From Mucilaginibacter xinganensis (GTDB taxonomy: Bacteria; Bacteroidota; Bacteroidia; Sphingobacteriales; Sphingobacteriaceae), in NCBI RefSeq assembly GCF_002257585.1, contig NZ_CP022743.1:5022001-5086000 (forward strand): a stretch of DNA of 64,000 nt, in the 5' to 3' direction. This document shows, in pieces, positions 18,255 to 26,493 of this stretch. The first letter of the stretch is position 1; the number at the start of each line of letters is the position of its first letter. The translations under genes were made by a program, and so were the position numbers. Under the pieces are notes generated by a model. That model saw only the letters and a list, made by a program, of their open reading frames with translations. It had not been told where the DNA came from and ran no database searches.

Positions 18255-19010
18255 ATGAAAAAGATCTTTTATTACATAGCAATAACCATGATTGTTGGAG
18301 CCGGCAGTTCATGTAAAAAACTGGATAATTACGACGCTCCTTCTGAAACATTAACCGGCAGCGTGGTTGATGCCGGCGGCAAAACCGTACAAACCGAAAC
18401 CGGCAGCGGCGGTACCAGAATAAAAATGCTTGAAACAAGCTGGAGTTCAAACCCCACTCCGTTTTATTTCTATTCCATGCAGGACGGTACGTTTAACTAT
18501 ACCAAGCTGTTTGCAGGTACTGACAAGGTGAGCGTTGAGGGCCCTTTTGTGCCACTGGTGCAAACCGACAATAACGGCGCTACCATTGTTGATAAAAGCC
18601 AAACCGTGCAAATAAAAGGTGTAACCACCCTTAAATTTACGGTTGAACCTTTCCTTGATATTCAATGGATAGGTGAACCGGTTTTAAACGCAGATGGCAC
18701 TATAACCGCAACCATTAAATTTAACAGGGGCACTGCCAATCCTGCTTTTCAGCAAAATGTGAGCGACCTGTTTCTGTTTGTGAATGCCACCAAATATGTG
18801 GGCAACAATAATTATGACAACCGGTACTCAAACCATGTGGGGTATAACGGCACCGACGGTAACGATGCTATAGGGCAAACCATTACGTTAACCACCACCG
18901 GCGGCAAATTGCCCGGCCAAAGAGCGTATTTTATCAGGGTTGGTGCCCGGATCTCGTACGGCCTTAATTATTACAACTATACGGACGTAAAAACAGTAAC
19001 CGTTCCTTAA
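18255..19010 (+). CDS. DUF3823-type PUL surface lipoprotein
   Basis: A 251-residue lipoprotein with a signal ending at Cys20 (IVGAGSSCKKL). The N-terminal half contains SETLTGSVVDAGG and TYxYSMQDGTFNYTKLFAG-like residues typical of DUF3823, a family usually encoded directly after SusD genes. Two beta-rich domains seem present (about residues 30-125 and 130-251). No enzyme motif is visible. It is likely an extracellular glycan-binding or assembly partner of SusCD. The role is inferred from context; the family name is from pattern recognition. Confidence 0.8.
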   Translation: MKKIFYYIAITMIVGAGSSCKKLDNYDAPSETLTGSVVDAGGKTVQTETGSGGTRIKMLETSWSSNPTPFYFYSMQDGTFNYTKLFAGTDKVSVEGPFVPLVQTDNNGATIVDKSQTVQIKGVTTLKFTVEPFLDIQWIGEPVLNADGTITATIKFNRGTANPAFQQNVSDLFLFVNATKYVGNNNYDNRYSNHVGYNGTDGNDAIGQTITLTTTGGKLPGQRAYFIRVGARISYGLNYYNYTDVKTVTVP

Positions 19011-19119
19011 GAATACAAAATATGCATAACCCGGAAGTCAGGAATCAAGATAAATTAACAGTTGAATGCTTCTCTTGATTTTTGGCTCCCTGGTTCATGA
19101 CGCTAACTACAATCTACCT

Positions 19120-21300
19120 ATGAAAAACATTTTATTTTTCTTCGCCCTCATTGCGCTGGCGTTTACAGTAAAAGCGCAAAATCAAACAACCGGTGCCCTG
19201 CCCGAAAAAACGGCTTTCCAAACCAGCAGCCCATGGATGCCCGAAATTGATGTGCGCTCAGACATCGCCATTGTTTATGGTGCCAATGACCGCGCAGGGA
19301 TGACGTTTGAACAGCGCGTGCAATCATGGCGCGACCATGGCTACCAGGTAAACTTTATGACCGGCATAGCATGGGGCGAGTACTTTGATTATTTTTTGGG
19401 CAAGTGGGACGGTAAAAACCATCTTGGCGTGGGCCAGGTAACTATTAAAGGCGATACCATTATGCATGGCCACAATATGCCCTACGTAGTGCCCGTGCAA
19501 TCGTTTATTGATTATATGAAAACAGCAGTTGTAAAAAGGGTTATTGATGCCAACATCAGCACAATATTTTTAGAAGAACCTGAATTTTGGGCACGTGCGG
19601 GGTACAGCGCACCATTTAAACAGGAATGGCAAAAGTACTATGGCTTTCCTTGGAAACCACAGGATGCATCAGCCGAAAACACCTACCTTTCAAGCAAACT
19701 CAAATACCACTTATATTACGATGCCATAAAACAAGTATCTGAATACGCCAAATCATACGGCAAAAGCAAGGGGGTAAACGTTAAAGTTTTTATAGCCACA
19801 CACTCTCTGGTTAATTATTCATCATGGCAAATTGTAAGCCCAGAAGCCAGCCTGGCTTCATTACCAAGCATTGATGGTTACATAGCACAGGTATGGACGG
19901 GCACCGCCCGCGAACCCACTTATTTTAACGGACTAAGAAAAGAACGGGTTTTTGAAAATGCCTTCCTTGAATATGGCTCAGCCGTTTCAATGACCGCTCC
20001 TACCAAACGCAAAATGTTTTTGCTGACAGATCCTATTGAAGACTGGCCCCGCGACTGGAGCGATTATAAACGCAATTACCAGGCTACGTTTACCGCCAAA
20101 CTTTTATACCCAATGGTTGCCGACTACGAGGTTATGCCCTGGCCTGAAAGGATTTATACCCACCCTTACAAAGTTGCCGGTACCGATCAGAAAGTACTAA
20201 TCCCGCAGTTTTATTCAACCCAGATGCAGATTATGGTAAATGCTTTAAACAGCATGCCCAAGTCTGATAACCGGGTATCGGGCGTAAACAGCATAGGTGT
20301 GTTAATGAGCAATACCTTAATGTTTCAGCGCTTTCCTACTCATAACGGTTTTGACGACCCACAGTTCTCCAATTTTTACGGACAAACCCTGCCATTGTTA
20401 AAACGCGGCATACCCGTACAAACCGTACATATGGAAAACCTCAGCTACGCCGCTTCCTTAAAGGATATCAAGGTTTTAGTGATGAGTTATTCAAACATGA
20501 AACCGGTATCTGCCGATATTCATAGCCAGCTGGCAGCATGGGTAAAAAAAGGCGGTGTACTAATTTATTGCGGCCGCGATGATGATCCTTACCAATCAGT
20601 TATGGAATGGTGGGACACTAAGGGCAATAAATTCACCGCACCATCGCAGCATTTATTTAAGCTGCTCGGCATCAGGCCAACCAAACAAAACCAGGAATTT
20701 AAGGTGGGCAACGGAGCCGTATATGTAGTGAGGCAAAACCCAAAAGAATTTGTTATGAAGCCTGGTAACGACAGCACTTTTGTAAACCTTGTAAAACGGG
20801 GTCACGAAAAAAATGCAAAAGCCGGCAACCTTGAATTTAAAAACAGCCTGTATCTGGAGCGCGGTCCTTACGATATTGTTTCCGTGATGGATGAAAATAC
20901 CGACTCCAAACCATATACTATAAAAGGGCCGGTTATTGATCTGTTTGATCCGCAATTACCCGTACTTGCCGAAAAAACAGTGAACCCGGGCGAGCAATCT
21001 TTACTGTACGTTGTGAACCGGGTTGCCGACAAATCTAAACCGCAGGTATTGGCATCGGCATCCCGCATATATCAGGAAAATATCCAAAACGGGAGCTACT
21101 CATTTGTGGCTAAAAGCCCTGCGAAAACATTAAACAGTGTACGTGTACTGTTACCATCGCAACCCAAAACGACCGTGGTTAGTGATAGCAAAGGTCAACC
21201 CCTTACAGATGTTAAAACATCGTGGGACCCATCATCAAACACCCTGTACCTAGGTTATGCCAACAGTCCCGACGGCATAAAGGTTGATTTGAAATGGTGA
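19120..21300 (+). CDS. Secreted PUL protein, probable glycoside hydrolase of unassigned family
   Basis: A 726-residue protein with signal peptide MKNILFFFALIALAFTVKAQ. ATG 19120 is preferred to one at 19066 because the signal begins there. The N-terminal half (about residues 45-400) reads like a TIM barrel: IAIVYGANDRAGMTFEQRV, STIFLEEPEFWARAG (possible catalytic Glu), VKVFIATHSLV and DGYIAQVWTG. Residues about 400-520 (IGVLMSNTLMFQRF, IKVLVMSYSNMKPVSADIHS, GGVLIYCGRDDD) resemble the flavodoxin-like trimerisation domain of GH42-type enzymes. A beta-sandwich tail follows. I cannot name a GH family. It lies 109 bases after the DUF3823 gene and before GH92, so it probably acts on the same glycan. 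Confidence 0.7.
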   Translation: MKNILFFFALIALAFTVKAQNQTTGALPEKTAFQTSSPWMPEIDVRSDIAIVYGANDRAGMTFEQRVQSWRDHGYQVNFMTGIAWGEYFDYFLGKWDGKNHLGVGQVTIKGDTIMHGHNMPYVVPVQSFIDYMKTAVVKRVIDANISTIFLEEPEFWARAGYSAPFKQEWQKYYGFPWKPQDASAENTYLSSKLKYHLYYDAIKQVSEYAKSYGKSKGVNVKVFIATHSLVNYSSWQIVSPEASLASLPSIDGYIAQVWTGTAREPTYFNGLRKERVFENAFLEYGSAVSMTAPTKRKMFLLTDPIEDWPRDWSDYKRNYQATFTAKLLYPMVADYEVMPWPERIYTHPYKVAGTDQKVLIPQFYSTQMQIMVNALNSMPKSDNRVSGVNSIGVLMSNTLMFQRFPTHNGFDDPQFSNFYGQTLPLLKRGIPVQTVHMENLSYAASLKDIKVLVMSYSNMKPVSADIHSQLAAWVKKGGVLIYCGRDDDPYQSVMEWWDTKGNKFTAPSQHLFKLLGIRPTKQNQEFKVGNGAVYVVRQNPKEFVMKPGNDSTFVNLVKRGHEKNAKAGNLEFKNSLYLERGPYDIVSVMDENTDSKPYTIKGPVIDLFDPQLPVLAEKTVNPGEQSLLYVVNRVADKSKPQVLASASRIYQENIQNGSYSFVAKSPAKTLNSVRVLLPSQPKTTVVSDSKGQPLTDVKTSWDPSSNTLYLGYANSPDGIKVDLKW

Positions 21301-21329
21301 TAAGAGCTTTTTTGAGGAAAAGTTGGTTA

Positions 21330-21367
21330 CTTCCGTGCACAAGCAATTGTGTGCGGGAGTTTTTTTT
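21330..21367 (+). terminator. Terminator between PUL enzyme and GH92 gene
   Basis: A 13-bp stem with one internal mismatch (CTTCCGTGCACAA, 21330-21342, with TTGTGTGCGGGAG, 21347-21359), a 4-base loop and eight Ts. It suggests GH92 has its own promoter in the remaining 160 bases or depends on read-through. Confidence 0.85.
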
Positions 21368-21529
21368 ATGAAGAAGATCACATTTATTATTGATGCCTGG
21401 CAATAGCATTGCTTCGTATCTCCTTCCAAAAAAGGTAACACCACCGTAAGCCGCTTAACTAATCTGTTACAAAAAAATTTAATTTGATAATATAAAACAA
21501 GGCCTTTATACTTAAGAATACGATAATAC

Positions 21530-23812
21530 ATGAAAAAAGCCACGCTACTAGCTGCATTACTTTTCCCGCTTTCGCTGTTTGCTCAATCACCCACAGGTGT
21601 CGGTGACCCGGTCGAGCTCATCAACCCGCTGATGGGTTCAGCGTCAAAACCCGCCCTCTCCAACGGCAATACCTATCCCGCAATTGCGTTGCCCTGGGGC
21701 ATGAATTTCTGGACCCCCCAAACCGGCAAAATGGGTGATGGCTGGCAATATACTTATGATGCCGACAAGATCCTGGGTTTTAAACAAACCCATCAGCCCT
21801 CGCCATGGATGAATGATTACGGCATGTTTTCGGTATTTCCCGAAACAGGTAAGCTGGTAATTGACGAAAGTAAACGCGCCAGCTGGTTTTCGCATAAAGC
21901 CGAAATTTCAAAACCTTATTATTACAGCGTTTATCTGGCCGACTATGACGTTACCACCGAAATTGCCCCAACCGAGCGGGCCGCCAGCTTCAGATTCACC
22001 TTCCCAAAAAGCGACAGCTCACATATTTTAATTGATGCCTTTGATAAAGGATCGTACATAAAGATTATCCCCGGCGAACAAAAAATAGTGGGCTACAGCA
22101 CCAAAAACAGCGGTGCCGTAACCGATAACTTCAAAAATTATCTTGTTATTTACATTGATAAGCCCTTTGAATTGGCATCAGCCTGGCATGATAAACAGGT
22201 TGATGAGGGTAAGCTTGAATACACCGGCGACCACGCCGGCGCTGTCATCAGCTTTAAAACAAAAAAAGGCGAACAGGTTCACATGCGGGTAGCATCGTCA
22301 TTCATCAGCATTGAGCAGGCCGAACTTAACTTAAAACGCGAACTGGCCAATGACAGTTTCGACGCAACAAAACAGAAGGCTAAAGCCACCTGGAACAACA
22401 CCCTGAGCCGCTTAAATGTGGAAGGGGGCACAACCGATCAAACCCGCACCTTTTATTCGTGCCTGTACCGCATGCTGTTTTTCCCCAACAAAATGTACGA
22501 GATAGACGCCAAAGGCCAAAAAATGCACTATAGCCCCTACAACGGGGAAATAATGCCCGGCTACCTGTTTGCCGGAACGGGCTTTTGGGATACATTCAGG
22601 GCACTTTACCCGTTCCTGAATTTGGTTTATCCGTCAATGAACAAAGAAATGCAGGAAGGCCTTATCAACGATTATAAAGAAGGCGGCTGGCTACCCGAAT
22701 GGTCGAGCCCGGGCTATGCGGATTGTATGATCGGAAATAATTCCGCCTCTGTGGTTGCTGAAGCTTATTTAAAGGGTCTGCGCGGTTATGACATTAAAAC
22801 ACTGTACGACGCTTTAAAACATGGCGCTAATAACGAGGGGCCAAATGCTACCGGCCGCCGGGGTGTAAATTATTATAACACATTAGGATATGTACCTTAT
22901 GATGTTAAAATTAACGAAAACGCTGCCCGTACGTTGGAGTATGCCTATGACGATTTTGCTATTTACCAGCTTGGTAAAGCGCTGGGCCGCCCGGCTGCCG
23001 AAATTGACATCTACAAAAAACGAAGCCAAAACTACCGCAACCTTTACGACAAGCAAACCGGTTTGATGCGCGGGAAAAACAAAGACGGTTCATTTGAAAC
23101 GCCTTTTAACCCTTTTAAATGGGGCGACGCTTTTACCGAAGGGAACGCCTGGCATTACAGCTGGGGCGTATTTCACGATATCCAAGGGTTAATTAACATG
23201 ATGGGCGGGAAGCAACAATTTGTGGCTAAGCTGGACTCAGTATTTACCCTACCCCCTGCATTTGATGATAGCTACTACGGAACGGTAATTCACGAGATCC
23301 GCGAAATGCAGATAGCCAATATGGGGCAGTATGCGCACGGCAACCAGCCTATTCAGCACATGATATACTTGTACAATTATGCCGGCGAACCCTGGAAAAC
23401 CCAATACTGGGCCCGCGAAACTATGAACAAACTCTATAAGGCAACGCCCGATGGTTATTGCGGCGATGAGGATAACGGGCAAACATCGGCTTGGTATGTA
23501 TTTTCAGCAATGGGTTTTTACCCGGTAACCCCCGCAAGCGATCAGTACGTACTGGGCGCTCCGTTATTTAAAAAGTTAACCATCAATCTGGAGAATGGTA
23601 AAACCATCACCATAAATGCCCCAAAAAACAATGCAGAAAACAAGTATGTAAACAGCCTGAAAGTTAACGGCAAGCCATACCTGTTCAATTGGCTGAGCCA
23701 TAAAGCACTGCTCGGCGGTTCCGACCTGAATTTCGATATGTCGGCGTCGCCAAATAAGCAAAGGGGAGCAGATAAAGCAGCCGTTCCTTATTCCATGTCA
23801 AACGAAAAATAA
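21530..23812 (+). CDS. GH92 alpha-1,2-mannosidase-type glycoside hydrolase
   Basis: A 760-residue secreted enzyme, signal MKKATLLAALLFPLSLFAQ. GH92 enzymes are calcium-dependent inverting exo-alpha-mannosidases. Diagnostic blocks: GNTYPAIALPWGMNFWTP (residues about 45-62), QTHQPSPWMNDYG, GFWDTFRALYPFLN, and EGGWLPEWSSPG near residue 383. The probable catalytic acid Glu537 lies in TEGNAWHYSW and the base pair Asp646/Asp648 in GDEDNGQTSAWYVF, close to positions reported for Bacteroides GH92 enzymes. The length is typical. As the last gene of the PUL it indicates that the target glycan carries alpha-linked mannose. Confidence 0.95.
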   Translation: MKKATLLAALLFPLSLFAQSPTGVGDPVELINPLMGSASKPALSNGNTYPAIALPWGMNFWTPQTGKMGDGWQYTYDADKILGFKQTHQPSPWMNDYGMFSVFPETGKLVIDESKRASWFSHKAEISKPYYYSVYLADYDVTTEIAPTERAASFRFTFPKSDSSHILIDAFDKGSYIKIIPGEQKIVGYSTKNSGAVTDNFKNYLVIYIDKPFELASAWHDKQVDEGKLEYTGDHAGAVISFKTKKGEQVHMRVASSFISIEQAELNLKRELANDSFDATKQKAKATWNNTLSRLNVEGGTTDQTRTFYSCLYRMLFFPNKMYEIDAKGQKMHYSPYNGEIMPGYLFAGTGFWDTFRALYPFLNLVYPSMNKEMQEGLINDYKEGGWLPEWSSPGYADCMIGNNSASVVAEAYLKGLRGYDIKTLYDALKHGANNEGPNATGRRGVNYYNTLGYVPYDVKINENAARTLEYAYDDFAIYQLGKALGRPAAEIDIYKKRSQNYRNLYDKQTGLMRGKNKDGSFETPFNPFKWGDAFTEGNAWHYSWGVFHDIQGLINMMGGKQQFVAKLDSVFTLPPAFDDSYYGTVIHEIREMQIANMGQYAHGNQPIQHMIYLYNYAGEPWKTQYWARETMNKLYKATPDGYCGDEDNGQTSAWYVFSAMGFYPVTPASDQYVLGAPLFKKLTINLENGKTITINAPKNNAENKYVNSLKVNGKPYLFNWLSHKALLGGSDLNFDMSASPNKQRGADKAAVPYSMSNEK

Positions 23813-23831
23813 GAAATCACAATATCCCTGG

Positions 23832-23877
23832 TACCGTTTGCAAATACTACCCGATCTTTTTTGCAAACGGTATTTTT
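23832..23877 (+). terminator. Terminator after GH92 gene
   Basis: A 13-bp perfect stem, TACCGTTTGCAAA (23832-23844) with TTTGCAAACGGTA (23860-23872), then TTTTT. It overlaps the last codons of the convergent desaturase-family gene. Confidence 0.85.
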
Positions 23878-24659
23878 AATATCCGGGTAAAGCTGCTGCT
23901 AACCTGTTTATCCATATGGGTATCCAGGCCGTACACGGTTTTGTCGGCATCAAGTTTGCCGAACGTGCCAAATATCCGGTCCCAAATACTTAATACATCC
24001 CCGTAGTTGCAGTCAGTATAAGGCAATTGGTAATGATGGTGTACATGGTGCATATTGGGAGTTATAAAAATCCAGCCGATAAACGTTTCGCTAAATCCAT
24101 GCAACCTGAATTTTGTATGTGAGGTAATATTAGTTATTGTTTGAAAAGTTTGCCTTAATAACAATACCCCAAAAGACGCCCCTGATAAAAACACCCAAAG
24201 AATTAAAAAGCACATTCTGACAAACGTTTCGCCCGGATGCTCCCTTACCGTTGTTGACACGTCCAGTTGAAAATCGGTGTGATGAACAAGGTGGAATTTC
24301 CACAACGGTTTTGCTTTGTGCATAATAACGTGGTACAGATACTCGCAAAAATCAAGTACGATAAACCCTACAACATATTTCACAAAAAAAGTACCATGAT
24401 AAGGAATTATGTTAAGCAATCCCCAATTGTGCTGTACAACCCAGGCGGATACCAGTAACAGAAAAATTGTCATAAACAGCTGAACAGGCAGCGCCGTTAA
24501 AATAAAAAGCAAATTGGTGAAAGAGTGTTTCCACTTGTTGCGAAATGGCGAGTTTAAAAAGAGGCCTTCCGCAAGCCAAAGCGACACGAGTAAACCCGCA
24601 TAAATATACAACTGGAATTCAGTTGCATGGGTTACAAAATAGGAGCCTTTAAATCCCAT
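23847..24659 (-). CDS. Sterol desaturase / fatty acid hydroxylase family protein
   Basis: A 270-residue membrane di-iron enzyme. Four hydrophobic segments are visible (about residues 14-34, 50-80, 85-105, 140-165). Histidine clusters match the superfamily: HVIMH (about 113-117), HLVHHTDF (about 124-131), and NMHHVHHH (about 203-210). Proteins of this family hydroxylate or desaturate fatty acyl, sterol or ceramide substrates; which one is not visible here. It runs convergent to GH92 and alone on its strand, with TetR further downstream. No regulator link is evident. Confidence 0.88.
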   Translation of the reverse strand: MGFKGSYFVTHATEFQLYIYAGLLVSLWLAEGLFLNSPFRNKWKHSFTNLLFILTALPVQLFMTIFLLLVSAWVVQHNWGLLNIIPYHGTFFVKYVVGFIVLDFCEYLYHVIMHKAKPLWKFHLVHHTDFQLDVSTTVREHPGETFVRMCFLILWVFLSGASFGVLLLRQTFQTITNITSHTKFRLHGFSETFIGWIFITPNMHHVHHHYQLPYTDCNYGDVLSIWDRIFGTFGKLDADKTVYGLDTHMDKQVSSSFTRILKIPFAKKIG

Positions 24660-24830
24660 AATATTTAAATTAAATTAGGTAACACCAATATTACATTACA
24701 ATTCTGTAGATATGATGAATTCCGGGATTTTTTTAAAAAAAATCCGGTAGCTCCGTTACGAAGGAAAGGCTGGAAATATCAGATAGCAGGAATATAGTGG
24801 TCCTTAATTGGGAGAATGCTGACAAAAAGA

Positions 24831-25412
24831 TTAGTCGAGCGCAGCTAAGGTCAGTTTGATGATGTCGTCAAATACGGTTTGGTCGGTGGTTGATTTGGCT
24901 GTTACGCGGATGCCTTTTACTGTGTTGAATGTAAATCGGGCCAAAGCCCTTGCATCCTGGCTGTTTTTTATCTCCCCGCTCTCTTGCCCCTTTTTAATTA
25001 CGGTGTAAAAAGCATCTTCTACCTGCTGGTCGTTTTCACATACCATTTTGCTTACTTCGGCATCATGCGGGGCATTTTCAACTTCGGCGTTTACCATAAA
25101 GCAGCCTTTTTGCTTTTTATCTTCAAGTAATTCACCTACTGCCAGTTCCAGCAGTTTTTTAAATGTCTCCTTAGCCGGTCCGGGGCTATTCGCTATGGCG
25201 CAAACTTTAAGGGCACCCTCAGTTTTATAACTTTCTAGCGCTTTTATATATAGGGTATGCTTGTCGCCATATGTATCATACAGGCTTGAACGGCTAATGC
25301 CCAACCCATCTACCAGGTCCTGCATAGAAGTGCCGTTGTATCCTTTGTACCAAAAAATAGCTATCGCTTTGTTCAGCACCTCTTTTTCATCAAAATCTTT
25401 CGTTCTTGCCAT
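24831..25412 (-). CDS. TetR/AcrR-family transcriptional repressor
   Basis: A 193-residue regulator. The helix-turn-helix lies at residues about 29-48 (SMQDLVDGLGISRSSLYDTY), preceded by the usual helix AIAIFWYKGYNGT. The C-terminal ligand domain carries no recognisable catalytic motif. The gene is 98 bases downstream of an SDR oxidoreductase on the same strand, a common pairing in which the repressor controls the oxidoreductase. A perfect 12-bp-arm palindrome lies six bases before its start codon, a likely autoregulatory operator. Confidence 0.92.
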   Translation of the reverse strand: MARTKDFDEKEVLNKAIAIFWYKGYNGTSMQDLVDGLGISRSSLYDTYGDKHTLYIKALESYKTEGALKVCAIANSPGPAKETFKKLLELAVGELLEDKKQKGCFMVNAEVENAPHDAEVSKMVCENDQQVEDAFYTVIKKGQESGEIKNSQDARALARFTFNTVKGIRVTAKSTTDQTVFDDIIKLTLAALD

Positions 25413-25417
25413 AACAG

Positions 25418-25451
25418 GAATAGCTTTGCCTATAATTAAGCAAAGCTATTC
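25418..25451 (-). promoter_or_regulatory. Palindromic operator candidate upstream of TetR gene
   Basis: GAATAGCTTTGC (25418-25429) and GCAAAGCTATTC (25440-25451) are perfect 12-bp arms around a 10-base AT-rich spacer. It ends six bases upstream of the TetR ATG, overlapping the expected leader or promoter. Confidence 0.7.
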
Positions 25452-25510
25452 ATTTTAAAAGTGTTATTAAAATTAAAGCGATTGTGGAGTTGAAACTCCA
25501 GGGGCACTCA

Positions 25511-26260
25511 TTACCTTACACCGCCACCGGCCAGTAATGTTTCGCCGGTTAACCAGCGTGAATCTTCAGAAGCAAGGAACACGGCAACTAATCCGATATC
25601 TTCCGGCTGTCCTATCCTGCCTAATGGGGCTGTGCGCTCCTGTTCCGATTGAAAATCACTACCGATAAACCCGGCGGTGTGTGTGCCTTCAGTTTCAACC
25701 ATACCGGGATTGATAGAGTTTACCCTGATTTTCTTAGGCCCAAGCTCTTTTGATAATACATGGGTAATACCGTCAACTGCGCTTTTGGTTGCCGTATAAA
25801 TCGAACTTCCAACAGGTGCTATGCTGCTCACCACAGAACCGATGTTGATGATGCTGCCGCCGTTTTCATTAAATGTTTTTACCGCGCCTTGGGTTGCCAG
25901 TAATAATCCCAGTACATTGGTGTCAAACTGGGTGTGAAATTCTTCAGCGGTAAGCTGTTCTATTGAACCAAACTGGTAAACCCCGGCGTTATTCACCAGT
26001 ACATCAACCGGGCCAAATGCTTTGGTGGTTTCCGCGAATAAACGGGTTACATCAGCTAAATTTGAAACGTTACCCTGTACGGCTATAGCCTTGCCACCAT
26101 TGCGCTCGATTTCGGCAACTACCTTATCAGCCCCCTCTTTTGAGGATGAATAATTTACTACTACAGCTGCGCCTTCGGCGGCCAGGCTTTTTGCTATGCC
26201 TGCGCCAATACCTTTTGACGCGCCTGTTATAACTGCTACTTTGTTTGCTAACTTTTTCAT
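25511..26260 (-). CDS. SDR-family oxidoreductase
   Basis: A 249-residue classical short-chain dehydrogenase/reductase, NAD(P)-dependent. Visible: the cofactor loop TGASKGIG (residues 12-19), NNAG (90-93), catalytic Ser142 region INIGSVVSS, and the Tyr155-x3-Lys159 pair in YTATKSA. NYSSSKEGA after strand 2 favours NADPH over NADH. The start is MKKLANK at 26260; an upstream in-frame extension to 26380 runs through the promoter and operator and is rejected. Substrate unknown. It is probably controlled by the neighbouring TetR protein through the half-sites at 26288-26335. Confidence 0.93.
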   Translation of the reverse strand: MKKLANKVAVITGASKGIGAGIAKSLAAEGAAVVVNYSSSKEGADKVVAEIERNGGKAIAVQGNVSNLADVTRLFAETTKAFGPVDVLVNNAGVYQFGSIEQLTAEEFHTQFDTNVLGLLLATQGAVKTFNENGGSIINIGSVVSSIAPVGSSIYTATKSAVDGITHVLSKELGPKKIRVNSINPGMVETEGTHTAGFIGSDFQSEQERTAPLGRIGQPEDIGLVAVFLASEDSRWLTGETLLAGGGVR

Positions 26261-26287
26261 TTTTTGAATGATTAATTTTCTATATTT

Positions 26288-26335
26288 GGAATAATCGTTC
26301 CGCAAATGTATATCATAAACGGAACGAACGTTCCG
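26288..26335 (-). promoter_or_regulatory. SDR promoter with repeated operator half-sites
   Basis: CGTTCCG occurs at 26296-26302 and 26329-26335, and its complement CGGAACG at 26320-26326. Two 14-bp imperfect palindromes result: GGAATAATCGTTCC (26288-26301) and GGAACGAACGTTCC (26321-26334). A -7-like box TACATTTG (minus strand, 26310-26303) lies between them, so a bound repressor would block RNA polymerase. Confidence 0.7.
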
Positions 26336-26493
26336 ATTTATTAAAATATTAGGCAGGGATGACATACAGCGACGACACATGGCAGTCTCTTAAACTATAG
26401 CCCGCTCTAAATCAGGTAACTATTTTGTGATCTCCCTGTAACCAATGGCTTTTTTTGTTTTAATGCTTACTTTTAAACCTTAAAATTGTTTAA

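Noticed and set aside
26261..26380. N-terminal extension of the SDR gene
   Set aside because: It would be translated through the -7 box and operator half-sites, and SDR proteins begin at the Rossmann strand.
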